DNA of 64,000 nucleotides from Treponema sp. (GCA_031266775.1 JAISAQ010000107.1:18553-82552), one strand, 5' to 3'; shown: positions 53,731 to 62,989, counted from the first letter of the stretch. The notes: generated by a model from the letters alone, not told the origin. Made by a program: numbers and translations.

Positions 53731-54807
53731 ATGGCTGTATTTCTGAAACGGATGGCCCTTTTTCTGGCTATCTTCCTCGTACTGTTTACCGGAACAGGCG
53801 TTCTGGTAGTGCGCATGGCGGCAGTATCCGGGGAGCTTACCCCCCTTGATGAAATGATTGAAAGGCAGTTGGAGGACAATGTTCTTGTTGGATCGGCGCT
53901 TGCGGAAATAATTCCCTGGTATAAATTCAGAATGGCGGTCCTGACCGGACCCGATATACTTGTCGTGGGAACTTCCCGCGCGCTGTACATAAAACAGGAA
54001 CATTTCCTCCCTGAAACAAAATTCTACAACGCGGCAACCGCGGCGCAGAATTTCCCCGCTTACCGTAACTTTATCGAAAGCCTGGGCAGAGTGAACACAA
54101 GGCCCCGCCATATCATCCTCAACCTGGATCAATGGCAGTTTAACCGGAATTATTTTGACCAGCCAATGGCAAAGACAATGCGGCAGGACCATGATTACAA
54201 CAACGGCTATGTATACGGCCGGGAGAACATTATCCGGGGCTTCTACCGGCTGCTGCTTTCAGGGGAGTACCGGCCTGCCCTGAGTGTGCCGTACCCCGGA
54301 AACATGGGCCTCGCGGCGGCCGTATACGGCGACGGTTTCAGAAAAGACGGTTTTTATGTATGGACCCGGAAGATTATATCGGAAGCCTACCGGGCAGGCG
54401 CGGCGTATACCGACTTCATTCCGCATGTGGAATCAGGCAGGGACATGTTTGCCTTTGGAGACGGAATAGAAATATACGGCGAATCGGTACAGGAAGTTGA
54501 AAAGATCCTCGCTCTCTGCCGGGAAAAGGGAATCATGGTTACAGCCTTCTTCCCGCCCTTTGCCCCTTCTTTCTACAGACTCCTTGCCGAAAGCGGGCGC
54601 CATGAATATATGACAGGAATCTACCCTGTCCTTCTTCCCCTTTTTGAAAAATACGGATTTGAACTGTACGACTTTACCGGTTCTTCCGTCATTGACGACA
54701 CCATGACCTACGACGGTTACCACCCGGACGACCGGGGTTCGCACAGGATACTCCTTTTCATGAAGGCGCACGGTTCGGTTCTGGCGGACTGCATAGCGGA
54801 AGAATAG
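53731..54807 (+). CDS. Membrane-anchored SGNH-like (DltD/AlgJ/DUF1574-type) protein
   Basis: N-terminal TM; DILVVGTSRALYIK (GxS) and DGYHPDDRGSHRIL (DxxH-like). Confidence 0.65.
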   Translation: MAVFLKRMALFLAIFLVLFTGTGVLVVRMAAVSGELTPLDEMIERQLEDNVLVGSALAEIIPWYKFRMAVLTGPDILVVGTSRALYIKQEHFLPETKFYNAATAAQNFPAYRNFIESLGRVNTRPRHIILNLDQWQFNRNYFDQPMAKTMRQDHDYNNGYVYGRENIIRGFYRLLLSGEYRPALSVPYPGNMGLAAAVYGDGFRKDGFYVWTRKIISEAYRAGAAYTDFIPHVESGRDMFAFGDGIEIYGESVQEVEKILALCREKGIMVTAFFPPFAPSFYRLLAESGRHEYMTGIYPVLLPLFEKYGFELYDFTGSSVIDDTMTYDGYHPDDRGSHRILLFMKAHGSVLADCIAEE

Positions 54808-54820
54808 AAGAATCTCCGCC

Positions 54821-54849
54821 TTGCAAAGAGAAGTTCCGTCCTTTATGAT
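54821..54849 (+). promoter_or_regulatory. Promoter of hprK
   Basis: TTGCAA-17 nt-TATGAT, 6 nt before ATG. Confidence 0.55.
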
Positions 54850-54855
54850 AGTGAT

Positions 54856-55842
54856 ATGGCGGACAGGCGTTTAACCGTTCTTGACCTTATCGACATCGAT
54901 CTCAAGGAGCATAATTCCCTTAATTTGCACTGCATAGGAGGACGGAAGGGCCTTACGCGGGAAATCAACAGTCCCGAAGTTAACAGGCCCGGCCTTGCCC
55001 TTTCGGGTTTTTACGATTCCTTTGCCAACCAGCGCATACAGCTCTTTGGCCGGGGGGAAGCGGCCTATCTGGAGAAAATTTTAACGGAAGGGGTAACCGG
55101 CCCCATTGAAAAAATGTTCACCTACATCATCCCCTGCTGCATCTTTACCCATAACCTGTCTCCCGGCGAAGTTTTTTTTGAAATTGCCGAAAGCGCCCAG
55201 TGCCCCACGCTTCAGACCGATCTTTCCACGTCGGAATTCAGCGCCCGCCTCATGCGCGTCCTTTCGGAGATATTTTCTCCAAGACAGAGTATACACGGAG
55301 TGCTGGTGGAAGTGTCCGGCATCGGCATTCTGCTTCTGGGCGATTCGGGGGTGGGGAAAAGCGAGACCGCCCTTGAGCTCATAGAACGGGGGCACAGGCT
55401 GGTGGCGGACGACGTGGTAGAGATACGCTGCGTGGGCAACATGCTCATAGGCGCCGGGGCAAACAAGATCATCGGGCATCACATGGAAATACGGGGGCTG
55501 GGGATCATCAACATTACCCACCTCTTCGGCGTCGGGGCGATACGGGACAGCAAACGCATACAGATGGTGGTGATGCTGGAAGAATGGGACTCCAAAACAA
55601 ACTACGACAGGCTGGGGACCGAAGAAACGTACATGGAACTTTTGGGGGTCAGCGTTCCCAAAATAGAGATCCCGGTAAAGCCCGGCCGGAACATTCCCAT
55701 TATCATAGAAGTCGCCGCCATGAACGAGCGGCTTAAAACCATGGGGTACAACGCGGCCAAGGAATTTAACCAGAACATTCTTAAATGGATAGAAAGCGAC
55801 GCTGCCCGTTCCGTTTATTTTGGCAGTGAAGACATCATCTAG
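54856..55842 (+). CDS. hprK: HPr kinase/phosphorylase
   Basis: GIGILLLGDSGVGKSETALELIERGHRLVADDVVEI; ..HHMEIRGLGIINI. Confidence 0.95.
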   Translation: MADRRLTVLDLIDIDLKEHNSLNLHCIGGRKGLTREINSPEVNRPGLALSGFYDSFANQRIQLFGRGEAAYLEKILTEGVTGPIEKMFTYIIPCCIFTHNLSPGEVFFEIAESAQCPTLQTDLSTSEFSARLMRVLSEIFSPRQSIHGVLVEVSGIGILLLGDSGVGKSETALELIERGHRLVADDVVEIRCVGNMLIGAGANKIIGHHMEIRGLGIINITHLFGVGAIRDSKRIQMVVMLEEWDSKTNYDRLGTEETYMELLGVSVPKIEIPVKPGRNIPIIIEVAAMNERLKTMGYNAAKEFNQNILKWIESDAARSVYFGSEDII

Positions 55843-55853
55843 GGGAAGAGGGA

Positions 55854-56120
55854 ATGACGGAAAAGATCATTACCATTTCAAACCGGGCCGGCATTCACGC
55901 CCGTCCCGCGGCCATGCTGGTTCAAACGACAAAAAATTTCAAATGCGATATTTTTTTTGAAAAAGACAAAGACAGGATCAATGCGAAATCCATCATGGGA
56001 ATCATCACCCTGGCGGCGGGTTACGGAACGGAAATCAAAATTATCGCCGAGGGGGAAGATGAAGAAGGTGCGGTTGAAACGCTGGCGCGGCTTTTTGAAT
56101 CGAAGTTTGAAGAAGAATAG
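55854..56120 (+). CDS. ptsH: Phosphocarrier protein HPr
   Basis: ISNRAGIHARPAAMLVQTTKNF...INAKSIMGIITLAAGYGTEIKI. Confidence 0.95.
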   Translation: MTEKIITISNRAGIHARPAAMLVQTTKNFKCDIFFEKDKDRINAKSIMGIITLAAGYGTEIKIIAEGEDEEGAVETLARLFESKFEEE

Positions 56121-56156
56121 CCCCGGCCCGGCGCGGCGCGAGGCGGCGGCGCAGCC

Positions 56157-57950
56157 ATGAAAACAGTCAGAACCCATCCGAAACAGCCGGTGGTAAGCGT
56201 TCGGGGGCTGGTGCTGATCTACTTTCTCCTCTGTATCCTGTCCGTGTTTTTTTCGCGGTCGTTTTTTTCGGAAACGCTCCGCAGCGGCAGCATGCCAAGC
56301 CCCCTTAACCTTGCCGTCTTTTTTGCCATTCCCGCCGTTCTCCTTGTACTTCTCGCCATTTCCGCGGCAAGCCTTGTCCGGGATCTCATTACCCAAAGAA
56401 CGGGAAGCAAATTCAAGGCGCGGCTGCTTGCCTACTTCATCGTCATCGTCGTATTTGCCGCGGCGCCCGTGACCCTCGTCACAAACCTGGGGATAAGGGA
56501 GATGATCCGGTTCTGGCGGGGCATAGACACGGGCGCCGCCATGGGCGCCGCGGAAAGTTTCGCGGTCGAAAATTATTCCCTTCACAGCGAGCGGTTTGAA
56601 ACGATGATCCGCGGCGCCGATCTTTCCCCGTACCTTGTACCGGACGAAGCGGCGGCCGGCGCGGCCGGAAAGGGGTCTGCCGGCGTCCCGCCCCTTCCGC
56701 CCGGTATAGCGGCGCTGGAGGAATTCCGGGAAGACGAAAACGGCGCGTGGAAGAGCCTCTCTTTTGCGGGGGAAGAATCAAGGCGGCTTGCGGCCCCGCC
56801 CCTCCTCTACAGCGGCTTTGTCCCCAGGGAACTGCCCCGGGACCGCGGCCTCATACGTTACGCGATCCGCGGCGAAGATACCGTCCGCGTCATCAGTTAC
56901 ACTATTGGGGAAGATTTTGACCGGGGCATGGAAGCCATGCAGAACGAAAAGGCGCACTTCGAGATCATCGATTCGCTCAGGATTAATTACCAGAGGCTCA
57001 TGATCTTTTTTTACGGGGTGTTTTTCTTCCCCAGCCTCCTTATGACCATTATCATCGCCATTTCATTTACGCGGCGGGTTACCGCCCCCATCGTGGAACT
57101 GACCGAGGCGACGCGGCGCGTGGCGGAAGGTGATTTTTCCATACAGATACTCGCCCGCCGGGGAGACGAACTGGGGCTCCTTATCCGTTCCTTCAACTCC
57201 ATGGTGCACGATCTGGAAAAATCAAGGGAGGCTCTTTTCAAGGCGGAAAAAATCACCATCTGGCAGAACATGGCGCAGCAGCTTGCCCACGAGATCAAAA
57301 ATCCCCTCACCCCCATCAAGTTGTCGGCGGAACGGGTCCTGCGCCGCTGGAGGGGCGATCCCGGACGCATCGGCGAAATCCTCGAAAATTCCATGCTGGC
57401 CATCATCCAGGAAACCGAAGGGCTTTCCACCCTGTTAACCGAATTCCGTACCCTTTCCAAACCGATGGAGCCTTCAGGAACCTGGACCCGCATCAGGGAA
57501 GCGGCGGAGGCGATCACGGCCCCCTACACCGTATCCTACCCGGGGGTGCGCTTTGATACGGAATACATGGGCGGCGGCATTCTTGTGAAGATGGATCAGC
57601 ACCGCGTTTCCCAGGTACTGACCAACCTTATCATCAACGCCATAGACGCCATGAACGGCAAGGGGGTCATAGAACTGCGCACCGACCTTGTCAAAAAACG
57701 CGAGATCCGGTATTGTAGATTAAGCATTAAAGATACGGGGAAGGGGATTCCGGCGGAAGAAAGTTCCCTTGTCTTCACACCGTACTACACCACCAAAGAG
57801 TCCGGAACGGGACTGGGGCTTCCCATTGTTGAGCGGATTATCGGCGATCATGGCGGGGCCATCTGGTTTGATTCCAGGGAGGGAACGGGCACCACTTTCT
57901 TCATTGATCTTCCCATTGAAGAAGGCGGAGGAACCGATTCAGGACAATGA
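56157..57950 (+). CDS. NtrY-like sensor histidine kinase (TM, HAMP, HisKA, HATPase)
   Basis: NMAQQLAHEIKNPLTPIKLSAERVLRRW; N-box LINAIDAM; GLGLPIVERIIGDHGG. Confidence 0.92.
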   Translation: MKTVRTHPKQPVVSVRGLVLIYFLLCILSVFFSRSFFSETLRSGSMPSPLNLAVFFAIPAVLLVLLAISAASLVRDLITQRTGSKFKARLLAYFIVIVVFAAAPVTLVTNLGIREMIRFWRGIDTGAAMGAAESFAVENYSLHSERFETMIRGADLSPYLVPDEAAAGAAGKGSAGVPPLPPGIAALEEFREDENGAWKSLSFAGEESRRLAAPPLLYSGFVPRELPRDRGLIRYAIRGEDTVRVISYTIGEDFDRGMEAMQNEKAHFEIIDSLRINYQRLMIFFYGVFFFPSLLMTIIIAISFTRRVTAPIVELTEATRRVAEGDFSIQILARRGDELGLLIRSFNSMVHDLEKSREALFKAEKITIWQNMAQQLAHEIKNPLTPIKLSAERVLRRWRGDPGRIGEILENSMLAIIQETEGLSTLLTEFRTLSKPMEPSGTWTRIREAAEAITAPYTVSYPGVRFDTEYMGGGILVKMDQHRVSQVLTNLIINAIDAMNGKGVIELRTDLVKKREIRYCRLSIKDTGKGIPAEESSLVFTPYYTTKESGTGLGLPIVERIIGDHGGAIWFDSREGTGTTFFIDLPIEEGGGTDSGQ

Positions 57951-59365
57951 CCGGTATTCTGATCATAGATGACGAGCCTGGGATACGCCGCACGCTTGCT
58001 TCCATTCTGGAAGACGAGGGATACCGGGTCTATACATCGGAGGACGCCGTCATGGGCCTTGAAGTCCTTGCGTCCGAACAGATCAGCCTTGTTTTTCTTG
58101 ATGTCCTGCTCCCCCTGCTCGGCGGTATGGAGGCCCTTGAAACAATACGGACGGAATGGCCCGGCGTTGAAGTGGCGATGATCTCGGGCCACGCCAACGT
58201 GGACATGGCGGTGCGGGCGGTAAAACTTGGAGCCTTCGATTTTCTGGAAAAACCCCTTTCCCTCGACAAAGTGTTAACGGTATGCCGCAACGCCCTTGCC
58301 ATGCACAGCCTGCGCGAAGAAAACCGGGACCTTAAACAGAACTTCCGCTTTTCGGAAGAGATAATAGGCACAAGCAATGAGATAGAGGCGGTCCGCGCCC
58401 TGATCAGGCAGGCGGCCGCGAGCGACGCCCGTATTCTTATCACCGGGGAAAACGGCTCGGGCAAGGAACTTGCCGCAAGGGCCGTCCACAACGGATCTTC
58501 CCGCGCGGGAAAGGCGTTTGTGGAAGTGAACTGCGCCGCCATTCCCGAAACCCTCATAGAAAGCGAACTCTTCGGCCATGAAAGGGGAGCCTTTACCGGG
58601 GCGGCGTCTTCCAGAAAAGGCCGTTTTGAACAGGCCTCGGGGGGAACATTGTTCCTTGACGAGGTAGGCGATATGTCCCTTTCCGCGCAGGCAAAGGTGC
58701 TGCGGGCCATACAGGAGCAAAAAATAGAACGGGTAGGCGGAGAAAAAACCATACATACCGACGTGCGCATCCTGGCTGCTTCCAACAAGGATCTTGCCGC
58801 CGAATGCGGCGCGGGCCGTTTCCGCGAGGATCTTTTTTTTCGCCTTAACGTGATCCCCATACGCATCCCCCCCCTTCGCGAGCGGCCGGACGACATCATC
58901 CTCCTTCTAAGCCATTTCCTCAAAAGCCTCAATCTTCCGGATCTGGTCCTTGAAGAAGGAGCCGTAAAGCTGCTGGAAGCCCATCCGTGGCCGGGCAATG
59001 TACGGGAACTGCGCAACCTGGCGGAGCGGATATCCGTCATGTACCGGAACGGCGATACCCTGAACGCCGAAAGGGCCAGGGACCTGCTCCGCAAAAATCC
59101 CGAAGCCTTCGGCGGAAGCGCCGCGGCGCGGAAGCCGGAAGGGGCGGATTTCTTTCTTCCCAGGAGTATCATGGACATGAATTTAACAGGCGCGCGGGAA
59201 TCTTTCGAAAAGTGCTATTTGGAGTTCCAGCTTTCCAGAAACAATGGTATAATATCCAGGACGGCGGAGGCAATCGGCGTTTATCCGAGCAACCTTCACG
59301 CCAAACTAAAAAAATATAAAATAGCCGTAGACGGCGCGGTCCACAGCGAGAGGGAAGAACGGTGA
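57947..59365 (+). CDS. Sigma-54-dependent response regulator (NtrX/NtrC-like)
   Basis: ILIIDDEPGIRRTL receiver; ENGSGKELAARAVH; GAFTGA; GGTLFLDEVGDMSLSAQAKVLRAIQEQKIERVGG; C-terminal HTH. Confidence 0.95.
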   Translation: MTGILIIDDEPGIRRTLASILEDEGYRVYTSEDAVMGLEVLASEQISLVFLDVLLPLLGGMEALETIRTEWPGVEVAMISGHANVDMAVRAVKLGAFDFLEKPLSLDKVLTVCRNALAMHSLREENRDLKQNFRFSEEIIGTSNEIEAVRALIRQAAASDARILITGENGSGKELAARAVHNGSSRAGKAFVEVNCAAIPETLIESELFGHERGAFTGAASSRKGRFEQASGGTLFLDEVGDMSLSAQAKVLRAIQEQKIERVGGEKTIHTDVRILAASNKDLAAECGAGRFREDLFFRLNVIPIRIPPLRERPDDIILLLSHFLKSLNLPDLVLEEGAVKLLEAHPWPGNVRELRNLAERISVMYRNGDTLNAERARDLLRKNPEAFGGSAAARKPEGADFFLPRSIMDMNLTGARESFEKCYLEFQLSRNNGIISRTAEAIGVYPSNLHAKLKKYKIAVDGAVHSEREER

Positions 59366-59970
59366 AAGAACTTACACAGCGCCAAAATGAAGTGTTGTCG
59401 TTCATCGCGGAGTACTACGGAGCTCACACATATCCCCCGACCATACGGGAGATAGCGGATTATTTTTCAGTATCGGTAAAGGCGGCGCACGATCATATTT
59501 CGGCGCTGAAGAAGAAGGGCCGCCTTAAACAGGCCGGCAGGAGATCGAGGACCATGGAGCTGGTCCGAAACGGCGAAGACGAAAAGACAGAAGATTTTGT
59601 ACAGGTTCCGCTGTTGGGAAACGTGCCCGCGGGCCAGCCTGTTCTGGCGGAGAATAACTGGAACGAATCCATTTCCCTGCCCAGGTCCATGCTGAAAAGA
59701 AACCAGAATTACTTCGCGGTTAATGTACGGGGAGATTCCATGTCCGGCGCGGGCATCATGGACGGGGACCTGGCGGTTGCCGAACGGCTGGAAAGTCCCG
59801 ACAACGGGGAAATCGTCGTGGCGGTGGTGGACGATGCGGTAACGCTGAAACGGTTTTTCAGGGAAAGCAACAGGATACGGCTTCAGCCGGAAAATCCGGC
59901 GTACAAACCTATTTACAGCCAGAACGTCCGGGTCCTGGGAAGGCTCGCCCGCCTCTTCAGGTCTTATTGA
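59362..59970 (+). CDS. lexA: LexA repressor
   Basis: TQRQNEVLSFIAEYYGAHTYPPTIREIADYF; cleavage site VPAGQP; GDSMSGAGI Ser and VTLKRF Lys; GTG start overlaps upstream stop. Confidence 0.94.
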   Translation: MKELTQRQNEVLSFIAEYYGAHTYPPTIREIADYFSVSVKAAHDHISALKKKGRLKQAGRRSRTMELVRNGEDEKTEDFVQVPLLGNVPAGQPVLAENNWNESISLPRSMLKRNQNYFAVNVRGDSMSGAGIMDGDLAVAERLESPDNGEIVVAVVDDAVTLKRFFRESNRIRLQPENPAYKPIYSQNVRVLGRLARLFRSY

Positions 59971-60959
59971 TGGGAAAGGCCGTTCCGTGGGGCTGTTACC
60001 TCTTTCTGGGGCCGGAATTGGGCAGAAAGGAAGAGGCAACAGGAGAACTTCGCAAAAAACTCGCGGCGGAAGCGCCCGCGTCGGCTGTGGAGGAATTTTC
60101 GTATTACGCGGGGGAAACTTCCGCCAGTGAAATATGCGACGCCCTTCGCAACGGCTCGCTCTTTGCCGAAAAGAGGCTCTTCTTCATAAAAAACTCTGGC
60201 GCCCTTAAAAAAAACGAAGCGGAGATCCTCGCGCCTGTCCTTGCGTCCCTTCCCCCTCTTACCGCCGCGGTACTCCTCTCCGCCGAGACGCGCCTTGCGA
60301 AGTCCCTTGAAGACGCCTCGGGACGGGGCAAACAGATCTTCTGGGAACTGTTTGAAAACGAGAAGATCGAATGGATACACTCCTTTTTCCGCCGAGAGGG
60401 ATACCATGTGGAAGAAGAGGCGGCGGCGACCATTCTTGAAATGGTAGAAAACAACACCGCCGCCCTGCGGTCCGAATGTTCACGGATCTGCCTTTTCATG
60501 GCGAAACAGCCGGGGGATACCCTTAACGCGGCAATGGCCGAAGAATGGCTTTCGCACACAAGGGAAGAATCGGCGTTCATCCTTTTTTCACGCATTGCGC
60601 GGGGAGACCTGGCAAGGAGCCTTGAATCGCTCCATACCCTCCTTGCGGCAAAGGAAAGCCCCCCCGCCATCCTCGCGGGCCTTGCTTGGTGCTTCCGTAA
60701 ACTCCGGGACTACCTTGCCCTGACAGGCGGGGGCGGAGCCGGTGAAGCGGAATTCCGCAGAATGGGGCTGGCGGCGCCCAAGGCCCGCGCCGATTATGCC
60801 GAGGCGGCAAAACGCTACGGCGGGGCGGCCGTTGACCTGTGCCTTGCGCTTACCGCCGAATACGACATTCTTGCCCGCCGGGGCGGAGCGGGCCTTGAAC
60901 CGGTGCTTATGGATCTGTACCTTGTCAAAATCCTGCGCGCGCCGCGCGCCTTCGGCTGA
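59970..60959 (+). CDS. holA: DNA polymerase III delta subunit
   Basis: CYLFLGPELGRKEEA...LFAEKRLFFIKNSGALKK...FSRIARGDLARSLESLHTLLAAKESPPAILAGLAWCFRKL. Confidence 0.8.
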   Translation: MGKAVPWGCYLFLGPELGRKEEATGELRKKLAAEAPASAVEEFSYYAGETSASEICDALRNGSLFAEKRLFFIKNSGALKKNEAEILAPVLASLPPLTAAVLLSAETRLAKSLEDASGRGKQIFWELFENEKIEWIHSFFRREGYHVEEEAAATILEMVENNTAALRSECSRICLFMAKQPGDTLNAAMAEEWLSHTREESAFILFSRIARGDLARSLESLHTLLAAKESPPAILAGLAWCFRKLRDYLALTGGGGAGEAEFRRMGLAAPKARADYAEAAKRYGGAAVDLCLALTAEYDILARRGGAGLEPVLMDLYLVKILRAPRAFG

Positions 60960-60963
60960 ACCA

Positions 60964-61572
60964 ATGCTGGAAATTTTTCTTATAGGACTTGCCCTTTCCA
61001 TGGACGCCTTTGCCGTATCGGTCAGTTCCGGCATCTGCATACGGGATCTAAAACCCTTTTACGCGGTACGGGCAAGCCTTTCCTTCGGGATCTTCCAGTT
61101 TATCATGCCGGCCGCAGGATGGTTTCTGGGCGGCGCCTTCGCGCGGTACATCGGCGCCTTTGACCACTGGATAGCATTCTTCCTTCTTGTCTTTACAGGC
61201 GGAAAGATGATCTTCGAGGCGCACAAAGACGGGGGAAAAACAAAAAAGGGCGGTGAAGAACACTCAGACGGCGGGCGTTTTTGTGACGAAAAAAACACCG
61301 CGGACATAAGAAGCCCCGCCGCCCTGCTTGTCCTTTCTCTTGCCACCAGCATAGACGCGCTTGCGGTGGGCGTTTCCTTCAGCATCATGCAGAACGGCAT
61401 CTGGGGAAGGGCCGCCCTTATCGGGGGCATCACCTTTTTTGTCTGCCTTGCCGGTTTTGCCTTTGGGCGGCGCATCGGCTTCCTGTTCGAAAAATGGGCG
61501 GAAACGGCCGGAGGGATCATCCTTGTGATGATAGGGGTGAAGACGCTGGCCGAACATCTCCTGGCAGGATGA
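60964..61572 (+). CDS. mntP: Manganese efflux pump MntP-like
   Basis: LEIFLIGLALSMDAFAVSVSSGI..FGIFQFIMPAAGWFLG..LVLSLATSIDALAVGVSF. Confidence 0.92.
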   Translation: MLEIFLIGLALSMDAFAVSVSSGICIRDLKPFYAVRASLSFGIFQFIMPAAGWFLGGAFARYIGAFDHWIAFFLLVFTGGKMIFEAHKDGGKTKKGGEEHSDGGRFCDEKNTADIRSPAALLVLSLATSIDALAVGVSFSIMQNGIWGRAALIGGITFFVCLAGFAFGRRIGFLFEKWAETAGGIILVMIGVKTLAEHLLAG

Positions 61573-61582
61573 ACGGAGGTTC

Positions 61583-62743
61583 ATGATGTCAAACAGCGGA
61601 GACGGCCGCCGGCCGGAAATAAAACCTCTTACCTCGCTGCGTTTTGTCTTTGCCATGCTGGTTTTTTTATCCCATTATTCAACAGGGGAAAAGGTTATTT
61701 TTTTCGAAGGGTTCATCGGGGTCGAATTTTTCTTTATCCTGAGCGGATTCGTACTTTCCTATACCTACGGAAACAGAATAGCGGAAAAGAAAACGCCGCT
61801 GGGGGAATTCTTCATGGCGCGCTTCGCGCGGATATACCCCCTGCATCTTGCGACGTTTCTTTTGTCGCTGGCGCTGCTGGTTAGAAATTCCCTTGCAGCC
61901 GGGGGGGGGGGGGTAACTACGCTGCCATGGCTCAGGATGTTTTTCAACATAACCCTGCTGCAAAGTTTTGTCCCCGACTCCTCATATTATCTTTCGTTTA
62001 ACATTGTTTCATGGAGCATTTCGGACGAGATGTTCTTTTACCTCGCGTTCCCCCTGCTGCTGTGCGTCTTTAACGGACACCGAATCAAAATAAAGGCGGC
62101 GGCGGGCCTTGTGGTGCTGGCGGCGTATTTTACGGCGATCTTCCTCCTCCCCGGACAGTACGCTCACGCGGTTTTTTACATAAACCCGCTTGTAAGAATG
62201 CTTGATTTTATCCTGGGAATGCTGCTGTTCCGTATATGGCGGCGCATTACATCCGGCGCGGAAAACAGGAAAGGCGCGCTTCACGGAAAATTCCTTCCTG
62301 CCGCTGTCGAAATTGCGCCGGTATGCCTTCTTGTCATAATGGTGGCGGCGGCAGACAGGATTCCGCTTGTGTACAGAATAGGAAGCTACTACTGGATACC
62401 CCTGGCGCTGCTTGTTCTGTGCTTCGCGCAGCCGTTCGGCGAAGGAATCATCTCAAAACTATTGTCGCTTAAACCTTTCATGTTTCTGGGCAGAATAAGT
62501 TTTGCGTTTTATATGCTGCATCACATGATGTTAAGCCTGGTACCCGCCGCGGTAAAACGTGTGCTGCACCTGGATCTGGAAAGCATACATCCCGCCGCAA
62601 GATTCACAATAATTTTCGCGGCGGTCCTCGCGGCAGGCATAGCCGGCTTTTACTGTTTTGAACTGCCCGCCGGTAATTTCATAAAGAACCTTTCGAAAAA
62701 ACGGAAAAAGCAGACCGGTACAAGCCCCCGGAACGCCGCCTGA
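61583..62743 (+). CDS. Acyltransferase-3-family membrane protein
   Basis: KPLTSLRFVFAMLVFLSHYSTG..GFIGVEFFFILSGFVLSYTYGNR; many TM segments. Confidence 0.92.
   Translation: MMSNSGDGRRPEIKPLTSLRFVFAMLVFLSHYSTGEKVIFFEGFIGVEFFFILSGFVLSYTYGNRIAEKKTPLGEFFMARFARIYPLHLATFLLSLALLVRNSLAAGGGGVTTLPWLRMFFNITLLQSFVPDSSYYLSFNIVSWSISDEMFFYLAFPLLLCVFNGHRIKIKAAAGLVVLAAYFTAIFLLPGQYAHAVFYINPLVRMLDFILGMLLFRIWRRITSGAENRKGALHGKFLPAAVEIAPVCLLVIMVAAADRIPLVYRIGSYYWIPLALLVLCFAQPFGEGIISKLLSLKPFMFLGRISFAFYMLHHMMLSLVPAAVKRVLHLDLESIHPAARFTIIFAAVLAAGIAGFYCFELPAGNFIKNLSKKRKKQTGTSPRNAA
61901..61913 (+). repeat. Homopolymeric G tract (13 G) inside coding sequence
   Basis: ccttgcagcc-G13-taactacg, encodes AAGGGGV. Confidence 0.95.
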
Positions 62744-62762
62744 ATATTTGTCTCTCACCTGA

Positions 62763-62841
62763 GCTTGTTTCATCGAACCGAAGGTTCGCACCACGCTTTA
62801 GCGTTGCGCTAAGCGCACGGTCAATTAGTTTTGGAACAAGC
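62763..62841. repeat. Structured intergenic element, predicted three-way junction
   Basis: Outer arms GCTTGTTTC / GGAACAAGC enclose hairpins CGAACC-GAA-GGTTCG and CGCTTTAGCG-TTG-CGCTAAGCG. Confidence 0.5.
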
Positions 62842-62989
62842 CATACTCTTGAATAGGCTTGGCCCCCAGGATAAACGCATAGAAATTCCCCCCGTTCCCC
62901 TGACGTGGTATACTCTCCATCGGGAGAGGAACATGGCAAAAAAGAGCTCAAAATTCGCAAGCCGTATCCTGAAAAAGACCAAAAACGCC

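Noticed and set aside
62774-62788. Cheo/LexA-box-like CGAACC-GAA-GGTTCG
   Set aside because: Spacing differs from GAAC-N4-GTTC and it is better explained as a hairpin of the larger folded element.
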